Positions 58,340 through 64,000 of a stretch of 64,000 nt of DNA are shown one piece after another; the first letter of the stretch is position 1; each line of letters starts with the position of its first letter. A program made the translations under genes and the position numbers. The stretch is taken from positions 682,001 to 746,000 of the forward strand of contig NZ_CP060041.1 of the NCBI RefSeq assembly GCF_014211915.1. Direction: 5' to 3'. The stretch comes from Burkholderia cenocepacia. Lineage in GTDB: Bacteria; Pseudomonadota; Gammaproteobacteria; Burkholderiales; Burkholderiaceae. The notes under the pieces were generated by a model, which saw only the letters and a list, made by a program, of their open reading frames with translations, did not search any database and was not told where the DNA came from.

Positions 58340-59164
58340 ATGTCGGCCCTTCCCATCCTCATCGTCGGCGGTTCGGGCAAGACGGGCGCCCGCGTCGATG
58401 CCCGGCTGCGCGCGCGCGGCCTCGCGACGCGGCCGGTGTCGCGCACGTCGGCCGTTCGCTTCGACTGGACGGCGCCCGAGACCTGGCCCGCCGCGCTCGA
58501 CGGCGTGTCGGCCGCCTATGTGACCTACCAGCCCGATCTGGCCGTCGAAGGCGCGGTGGAGGCGATCGCCGGATTCGCGCGGCTCGCGCGGGGGAGCGGC
58601 GTCGAGCGCGTGGTGCTGCTGTCCGGGCGCGGCGAGCCGCGTGCGCAGGCGGCCGAGGCTGCATTGCAGGCGTCGGGCGTGGGCTGGGGTGTCGTGCGCG
58701 CAAGCTGGTTCAATCAGAACTTCTCCGAGGGCTATCTGCTCGACGGCGTGCTGGCCGGCGAAGTCGCGCTGCCCGCCGGCGCGGTGCGCGAGCCGTTCGT
58801 CGATGCGGACGACATCGCGGACGTGGCCGTGGCCGCGCTCACCGATGCGCGGTTCGCGGACCGCGTGATCGAGGTCACCGGCCCGCGCGCGCTGACGTTC
58901 GCGGAAGCGGTCGGCGAAATCGCGCGGGCCGCCGGGCGGCCGATCGCCTACCGTGAGATTCCGCACGATGCATTCGTCGCGGGGCTGAGCGAGGTCGGTG
59001 TGCCGGAGCCGGTCGTCGCGCTGCTCGACGACCTGTTCGACGGGGTGCTCGACGGGCGCAACAGCGCGGTGACGCACGGGGTCGAGGCCACGCTCGGGCG
59101 CCCGGCGCGCGATTTCGCCGACTATGCGCGCGCGGTCGCCGCGACCGGCGTATGGAGCGCCTGA
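58340..59164 (+). CDS. NAD(P)-binding oxidoreductase, NmrA-like
   Basis: A 274-residue atypical short-chain dehydrogenase of the NmrA/NAD(P)-binding family. The nucleotide motif is ILIVGGSGKTGARV at the N-terminus. Family features include SAAYVTYQPD and GVGWGVVRASWFNQNFSEGY. The usual catalytic YxxxK pair is not obvious, as is common for NmrA-like members, which may act as redox sensors or as reductases. AAGGAG precedes the ATG at 58340. The DUF1772 gene follows at 59167 in the same transcription unit. Confidence 0.85.
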   Translation: MSALPILIVGGSGKTGARVDARLRARGLATRPVSRTSAVRFDWTAPETWPAALDGVSAAYVTYQPDLAVEGAVEAIAGFARLARGSGVERVVLLSGRGEPRAQAAEAALQASGVGWGVVRASWFNQNFSEGYLLDGVLAGEVALPAGAVREPFVDADDIADVAVAALTDARFADRVIEVTGPRALTFAEAVGEIARAAGRPIAYREIPHDAFVAGLSEVGVPEPVVALLDDLFDGVLDGRNSAVTHGVEATLGRPARDFADYARAVAATGVWSA

Positions 59165-59166
59165 CC

Positions 59167-59652
59167 ATGATCGCGTTCGTGACTTCAGCGTTGCTGTGGG
59201 GTTCGGCCATTGGCTGCGGGTTGATGGCCGGCGTGTACTTCGCGTTCTCGACGTTCGTGATGACGTCGCTCGGACGGCTCGCGCCGCAGGCCGGCGCGGC
59301 CGCGATGAATGCGATCAACGTCGACATCGTGCGTTCGCCGTTCATGCCGCTGTTCCTCGGCACGACGCTGATGGCGCTCGCGCTCGTCGTGATCGCGCTG
59401 TTCGATCGCGACTCGCCGGGCGCGATGGCGGCGCTCGTCGGCGGCGTGTTCTACGTGTTCGGCATGTTCGCGGTGACGATGGCCGTCAACGTGCCGCTCA
59501 ACGATGCGCTCGCCGCGGCCGATTCGGCCACGGCGCAAGGCGCGGCGCTGTGGACGCGCTACCTGCACGACTGGACGAGGTGGAATCACGTGCGCACGGT
59601 GGCGTCGGCCGCCGCATGCGCATGCTTCATCGCGGCAATCGCGGCGCGCTAG
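59167..59652 (+). CDS. DUF1772 membrane protein
   Basis: A 161-residue protein with about four membrane helices (ALLWGSAIGCGLMAGVYFAF, LGTTLMALALVVIALF, LVGGVFYVFGMFAVTMAVN, TVASAAACACFIAAI). Typical of DUF1772/anthrone oxygenase-like family members. A conserved NVPLNDAL and TRYLHDWTRWNHVRT occur. The ATG at 59167 follows the previous stop by two bases; a start at 59152 would overlap it. Found with NAD(P)-binding reductases in many genomes, suggesting one functional unit. Confidence 0.85.
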   Translation: MIAFVTSALLWGSAIGCGLMAGVYFAFSTFVMTSLGRLAPQAGAAAMNAINVDIVRSPFMPLFLGTTLMALALVVIALFDRDSPGAMAALVGGVFYVFGMFAVTMAVNVPLNDALAAADSATAQGAALWTRYLHDWTRWNHVRTVASAAACACFIAAIAAR

Positions 59653-59672
59653 CGGTATCGGCAGCGCGGCCG

Positions 59673-60473
59673 TTACGCGTAAAACGCCGACGGCGACATC
59701 CCGAAGTGCCGCTTGAACATCGCGGAGAACGCGCTCTGGCTACTGTAGCCGTGATCCATCGCGACGGTCAGCACTTTCTCGCCGTGCGCCAGACGCTTGA
59801 GCGCGAGCAGCAGCCGCGCCTGCTCGCGCCAGCGGCGGAAGCTGAGCCCCGTCTCGCGGCGGAACGCGCGATGCAGCGTGCGGACCGACAGGCCGAGCAG
59901 GTCGGCCCACTCGGCGATCGTGCGCAGGTCGTCGGGCGTGGCGACCAGCGTGTCGCAGATCGTCCGCAGGCGCGCGTCGTGCGGCCACGGCAGGTACAGC
60001 GGCAACAGCGGCGCGACGGTCACTTCGGCAAGCAGCAGGCGCATCAGGTGATCGTGGCGCGAGCCCGGCGCGTAATCGAGCGGCACGTCGACCGCGGCGA
60101 GAATCAGCTCGCGCAGCAGCGGATGCACTTCGACGACGCAACTGCGCGCGGGCAGGTGCTCGACCGCGCCCGGTTCGACGAACACGGTACGCATCTGCAC
60201 GTCGCCGCTCATCTGCACCGTATGATCGAGGCCGGCTTCGAGCCACACGCCGCGCGTCGGCGGCACGACCCACGACGCGCCTTCCGATTCCACGTGCATC
60301 ACGCCCTCGATCGCGTAGAGCAATTGCGCGCGGCGATGGCGGTGCGGCGCGATCGACGTGCCGTGCACGTACGTGGCCGCCATCGCCGACACGGGCATCG
60401 GCGTCGATTCGTAGCGCAGGTGCGCAAACGGCGGGGTGGACTCGCGTGTCCGATTGGCGACAAGTCGTGACAT
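59673..60473 (-). CDS. AraC-family regulator with cupin domain
   Basis: A 266-residue regulator. The N-terminal cupin (PHRHRRAQLLYAIEGVMHV, VVPPTRGVWLEAGLDH) is followed by the AraC double helix-turn-helix (IAEWADLLGLSVRTLHRAFRRETG; DHGYSSQSAFSAMFKRHFGMSP). Members in this group usually sit beside efflux genes. It is divergent from an EamA exporter gene 90 bases away and presumably controls it. Confidence 0.88.
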   Translation of the reverse strand: MSRLVANRTRESTPPFAHLRYESTPMPVSAMAATYVHGTSIAPHRHRRAQLLYAIEGVMHVESEGASWVVPPTRGVWLEAGLDHTVQMSGDVQMRTVFVEPGAVEHLPARSCVVEVHPLLRELILAAVDVPLDYAPGSRHDHLMRLLLAEVTVAPLLPLYLPWPHDARLRTICDTLVATPDDLRTIAEWADLLGLSVRTLHRAFRRETGLSFRRWREQARLLLALKRLAHGEKVLTVAMDHGYSSQSAFSAMFKRHFGMSPSAFYA

Positions 60474-60563
60474 TTTGGCGTGAGACAGGCAGTGGGCGGG
60501 CGGGCACGATGGCGTTCCGATTCACGCCAGCCTCCTTGTCACGATATTAATCCGTCAAACGCG

Positions 60564-61471
60564 ATGAACAAGTCTCCTTTTCTGCTCCCCTTCTGCGCGA
60601 TCGCGCTGTGGGCCGGCAACGTCGTCGTGTCGAAGCTGTCCGCCTCGACGATCGACCCGTCGGCCATCACGTTCTACCGGTTGCTGCTTGCGGTGGCGCT
60701 GATGAGCGTCTTCACGCTGCGCCCGCGTGGCGCAATCGCGCGGGGCTCGTCGCGCACCTGCCGAAGCTCGCGACACTCGGCTTTCTCGCGATGGCGCTGT
60801 TCCAGAGCCTGTCCTACGAGGCCGCGAAGACGACCAGCGCGACCAACATGGCGATCATCACCGCGCTCGTACCGCTGATGACGATGCTGCTGAGCTCGCT
60901 GTTGCTCGGCGATCCGCCCGGCGCCGGCATGATCGGCGGCGGGGTGCTGTCGCTCGCGGGCGTCGTCTACCTGATCGCCGAAGGGCATCCGACGGCGATC
61001 GCCGCGCGCGGCGTGCATCCGGGCGACCTGCTGATGCTGGCCGCATCGGCCGCGTACGCGCTTTACGGCGTGCTGCTCAAGCGCTGGCGCATCGGCGCGC
61101 TGCCGGCCTGGCAGTCGACCTACGTGCAGGCGCTGGCCGCGCTCGTATTCATGGTGCCGATGCTGTTGCGCTTGCCCGCGCAGGCCGCGTGGCCGACGCG
61201 CGCGAGCGTGCCGCTGATCCTCTACGCCGGCGTGCTGGCGTCGGTGGTGCTCCCGTATCTGTGGATGCAGGGCGTGCGGCTGCTCGGCCCGAGCCGTTGC
61301 GCGATGTTCATGAACCTGCTGCCCGTGATGACGGCCGCCGGCGCGATCGTGCTGCTCGGCGAATCGCTGCGGTTGTATCACCTGATCGGCGGCAGCGTCG
61401 CGCTGCTCGGCGTCGCGATCGCGCAGCGGTTTCCGTTTCAGGCCGGCGGGGCGCAAGGAGTCCGTCAATGA
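60564..61471 (+). pseudogene. EamA-family (DMT) exporter, interrupted by a -1 frameshift
   Basis: The first frame, from the ATG at 60564 (MNKSPFLLPFCAIALWAGNVVVSK), covers about two helices and drifts off after FTLRP near 60725. The next frame picks up at once as AWRNRAGLVAHLPKLATLG and runs through eight more helices to 61471. One missing G (CCGGCGTGG reduced to CCGCGTGG) explains it. Restored, it is a ~300-residue ten-helix drug/metabolite transporter of the EamA type, full length. Its stop overlaps the start of the ATPase gene by four bases. The divergent AraC gene is its likely regulator. Confidence 0.75.
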
Positions 61472-62439
61472 GCGCCCATCCCGACATGCAGGACCTGGTG
61501 GCCGCGCTGCCGGACGGACGGGCGTCCGTCGCCGCGCCGGCGCTCGCGCGTCAGCTCGAACGGATCGCGACCGCGCTCGAGGCGCTCGCGGGCACCCGCC
61601 CGCCGGCGGCCGTCGATTTCGATGCGGCCATCGCGTTTCGCTGGCGCGGTTTCGGCGCGGGCCATCAAACGGCGCCGCTCGAACCGATCGCCGCGCCCGC
61701 GCTCGTCGCGTTCGACGCGCTGCGCAACGTCGGGCGCCAGGCGGCGATCGTCGAGCGGAACACGCGCCAGTTCGTGCACGGGTTCGCGGCCAATCACGTG
61801 TTGCTGACCGGCGCGCGCGGCACCGGCAAGTCGTCGATCGTGAAGGCGTGCCTGCATGCGTTCGCGGCGCACGGTTTGCGGCTGATCGAGGTCAGCAAGG
61901 AAGGGCTGAACGATCTGCCGGCGATCGTCGAGCTGGTGCGCGCGCGGCCCGAGCGCTACCTCGTGTTTTGCGACGACCTGTCGTTCGAGGCCGGCGAGAC
62001 CGGCTACAAGGGGCTCAAGACGGTGCTCGACGGCTCGGTCGCGAGCGACCTGTCGAACGTGCTGGTGTACGCGACGTCGAATCGGCGCCACCTGATGCCC
62101 GAGCAGGCGAGCGACAACGCGAACGTGACGCGCGCGGAGAACGGCGAGCTGCATCCGGGCGACGCGGTCGAGGAGCGGATTTCGCTGTCCGAGCGCTTCG
62201 GGATCTGGGTCACGTTCTACGGCTTCACGCAGGACGAGTACCTTGCCGTCGTCGAGAGCCGCCTCGGCGCGGCCGGTTTCGATGACGCGCAGATTCGTGC
62301 GGCGCGCGAGCCCGCGCTGCAGTGGGCGCTCGAACGCGGCGCGCGCTCGGGCCGTATCGCGGTGCAATTCGCGCGCGATTACGCGGGACGGCTCGCGGAC
62401 GAAAGCGGCGAGGGCGCGCCCGTGCGCCCGGCTGCCTGA
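61468..62439 (+). CDS. DUF815-type AAA ATPase
   Basis: A 323-residue ATPase. The Walker A motif is GARGTGKSS in HVLLTGARGTGKSSIVKACL. A Walker B-like stretch is YLVFCDDLSFE, and the sensor region is VLVYATSNRRHLMP. This is the pattern of the DUF815 (PF05673) group, formerly close to AAA regulators of unknown role. AAGGAG supports the ATG at 61468, which overlaps the end of the exporter by four bases, so the two are translated together. Function unknown. Confidence 0.87.
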   Translation: MSAHPDMQDLVAALPDGRASVAAPALARQLERIATALEALAGTRPPAAVDFDAAIAFRWRGFGAGHQTAPLEPIAAPALVAFDALRNVGRQAAIVERNTRQFVHGFAANHVLLTGARGTGKSSIVKACLHAFAAHGLRLIEVSKEGLNDLPAIVELVRARPERYLVFCDDLSFEAGETGYKGLKTVLDGSVASDLSNVLVYATSNRRHLMPEQASDNANVTRAENGELHPGDAVEERISLSERFGIWVTFYGFTQDEYLAVVESRLGAAGFDDAQIRAAREPALQWALERGARSGRIAVQFARDYAGRLADESGEGAPVRPAA

Positions 62440-62447
62440 GCCGCGCG

Positions 62448-63305
62448 CTACAGCAGCCGCTCGGACAGCACGCGGAATGTGACGTCCGGCACGACGAAGC
62501 ACAGCGGCTCGCCGGTCGCGCCGATGCGGGCGAGGAAGTCGCCGCCGCCGATGGGCTCGACCGTCTTCAGCGGCCGTACCGCGTCGACGTCGATCGGCAG
62601 GTCGATCGACGCATGGGCAAGGCGATCGCAGTCTTCCACATGGGCGATGGCCGCGTGCTGCAGCGACAGCGCGGCGACGGCCGCGCGCCAGTCGTCGAAG
62701 AACGGCGCGAAGGCGTCGGGCAGCGTCCGGTCGTGCGACGCCTCGGCCGTGCAGCGGAAGTCGGGCGCGCTGCCGCCACTGCCCGCCAGCCGCGTGTCGT
62801 AGCGGCCATCGCGCACCGCGTGCGTGAAGGGCCGCGCGAGATGCGACGGCAGCGCGTCGCTGAACAGCCGGCTGCCGAGTGCATAAAGCGGATGGTCGAA
62901 CACGTTCTTCACGAACAGCACGGTGCGCCCGGCCGGCGCGCCGTGCGGCAGCGTGTCGACGTAGAGGCGCCAGTTGCTCTGCAGCGGCGACGGAAACAGG
63001 CGCCGCAGCGGGCCGGCGAGACGCGGGCCGAAGTGCCGGTGCCGGTAGGTGAGCGTCGTGAACGGCGTGCGGCCGCCGCGGCTCGCAAGCGTGACGCCAC
63101 GCGGCACGAGGTGCGCGACGGCCGCGACATCGACGATCCACGTGCAATACACGACCTGTTCGACGTCGCTCGCGAGCTGCAGGAACGGCAGCCGCGACAG
63201 CACCGCGCGGCGTGCGCGCAGCAGCGGGCCGCTCGCGACGATCCGGTTGGCGAGCCGGCCGGCGAGGCCGGTGGACGGGTAGACGAAGGCGTTGTCGTAG
63301 CGCAT
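62448..63305 (-). CDS. DUF2071 family protein
   Basis: A 285-residue protein of the DUF2071 (YqjF-like) type, with LPFLQLASDVEQVVYCTWIVDVAA and GRTPFTTLTYRHRHFGPRLAGPL. Its role is unknown. The ATG at 63305 (MRYDNAFVYP) is preceded by another in frame nine bases earlier. It is convergent with the DUF815 ATPase gene, whose stop lies nine bases before it. Confidence 0.8.
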   Translation of the reverse strand: MRYDNAFVYPSTGLAGRLANRIVASGPLLRARRAVLSRLPFLQLASDVEQVVYCTWIVDVAAVAHLVPRGVTLASRGGRTPFTTLTYRHRHFGPRLAGPLRRLFPSPLQSNWRLYVDTLPHGAPAGRTVLFVKNVFDHPLYALGSRLFSDALPSHLARPFTHAVRDGRYDTRLAGSGGSAPDFRCTAEASHDRTLPDAFAPFFDDWRAAVAALSLQHAAIAHVEDCDRLAHASIDLPIDVDAVRPLKTVEPIGGGDFLARIGATGEPLCFVVPDVTFRVLSERLL

Positions 63306-63424
63306 GGCCGGCATTGTGCCGGGGTTGCCGCGTGCGCGGAAGAGGCGAGGTCTTTGGCCGAACCGCGTGCATTTGCCGGGCGCCGCCGCATGGTGCCGCT
63401 CGTGCGGCGGAATCCCGCCACGAT

Positions 63425-64000
63425 TCATTCCGGCCCGGGTTCGCGCAGCTGCCGCCGCGGCACGTTCAGCCAACGCGCGATCCTGCCGCCTGCGAGTCGC
63501 CACTCGAACGGATTGCGGAAATCGAACGTGTACAGTTCGCGTCGAAGGTACGGCCAGTACCCCCGCAGGCTCCGGGACGCCCGGGCGCGCTCGATGCGCG
63601 AGGGCCGCCAGGTGTTGTGCCAGGGGAAGTTCGTCGCCACGCTCGAGCGCCGTCGTGGCAACCGGAAATTGAGCGCATACGCGTACCGCGGCTGATCCGA
63701 GAGGTTGGCCCCCGCGGCATGCAGCGTGCGCCCCGCATGCACGGTGCAGTCTCCCGGCATCAACGGACACGCCACGGCGCGCGCCGGATCGAATCCGCCC
63801 ACACACTCGAGCCCATGTGCGGTCACGTCACCCCCGAGCGGACCATGCGGAAGGACGTCGTACAGATGAGATCCGGGGATGAACTGCATGCATCCGTTGT
63901 CGACCGAGACGGCTTGCAGCGGAATCCAGAAGTTGACTTCGCGATGCTCGATACGCGCGTCGGTAAACGCGTCGTCCTGGTGCCAGGGCGTCACGGTGCC
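63425..64000 (-). CDS. Phytanoyl-CoA dioxygenase-like protein, cut by the right edge
   Basis: The C-terminal ~190 residues of a non-haem iron(II)/2-oxoglutarate dioxygenase of the PhyH family. The iron ligands are in WHQDDAF (H-x-D) and HAGRTLHAAG, with the 2-oxoglutarate-contacting VNFWIPLQ and NGCMQFIPGSH between. The start lies beyond position 64000. The natural substrate is unknown; the family oxidises alkyl or fatty substrates, which suits the neighbourhood. Confidence 0.85.
   Translation of the reverse strand, partial: GTVTPWHQDDAFTDARIEHREVNFWIPLQAVSVDNGCMQFIPGSHLYDVLPHGPLGGDVTAHGLECVGGFDPARAVACPLMPGDCTVHAGRTLHAAGANLSDQPRYAYALNFRLPRRRSSVATNFPWHNTWRPSRIERARASRSLRGYWPYLRRELYTFDFRNPFEWRLAGGRIARWLNVPRRQLREPGPE

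Overview
The window is high-GC DNA with dense genes, short intergenic gaps, GGAG-type ribosome binding sites and several GTG or TTG starts. The mix of AraC, LysR and TetR regulators, MFS permeases, porins, a second GroESL pair, a CheB-CheR-kinase giant and a long-chain fatty-acid oxidation operon fits a Burkholderia-type betaproteobacterium. It is most likely the Burkholderia cepacia complex and probably a secondary replicon; the assignment is inferred from gene content and protein style, not from a search. No tRNA, rRNA, CRISPR array, intact insertion sequence or prophage was seen.

Region by region. 1-2.0 kb: an ACS-type MFS permease behind a strong palindromic operator, then a scrap of a transposase gene. 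2.0-11.8 kb: an accessory block with a membrane-anchored winged-helix regulator, a membrane di-iron hydroxylase of the sterol-desaturase family, a [2Fe-2S] ferredoxin, a ferredoxin reductase, an AraC regulator, an outer-membrane channel and an exported alpha/beta hydrolase (frameshifted). Together these look like uptake, ester cleavage and hydroxylation of a hydrophobic substrate. This is the best candidate in the window for an undescribed pathway. 12.1-27.2 kb: a stress and metal block with a PAP2 phosphatase lipoprotein carrying an apparent internal deletion, small hypothetical proteins, a heat-shock-type GroES-GroEL pair, a manganese catalase beside the ruin of an Nramp manganese transporter, a 1380-residue CheB-CheR-PAS-kinase-receiver protein, a second CheB-like protein (frameshifted), an intact Nramp transporter, a lipoprotein and a TetR regulator.

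27.6-30.0 kb: three consecutive lipoproteins (Sel1-repeat, CsgG-like, low-complexity linker). 30.2-35.2 kb: a catabolic unit with a LysR regulator (frameshifted) divergent from a DapA-family lyase, an MFS permease and a porin. 35.4-43.5 kb: an MHYT-GGDEF-EAL protein, an AhpD-like protein divergent from its AraC regulator, a LysR regulator, a fragment of a DUF1348 gene, a three-domain PNPOx/FNR/ferredoxin oxidoreductase and a glutathione S-transferase. 44.0-46.3 kb: an OmpR-type two-component pair. 46.3-57.5 kb: AraC regulators, a HAD phosphatase and a beta-oxidation set (acyl-CoA ligase, acyl-CoA dehydrogenase, ETF-quinone oxidoreductase, thiolase, 3-hydroxyacyl-CoA dehydrogenase). Its last four genes form an operon that feeds electrons to quinone and yields acetyl-CoA. 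57.6-64.0 kb: a TetR regulator divergent from an NAD(P)-binding reductase and a DUF1772 protein with two operator-like repeats between them, an AraC regulator divergent from an EamA exporter (frameshifted), a DUF815 ATPase, a DUF2071 protein and a phytanoyl-CoA dioxygenase-like gene that runs off the right edge.

Four otherwise well-preserved genes (hydrolase, second CheB, LysR, EamA) are each broken by one missing base in or beside a short G or C run. This may be a sequence-quality signature rather than biology. By contrast, the transposase, Nramp and DUF1348 pieces are true gene ruins, being truncated, and in the Nramp case also mutated at several points.
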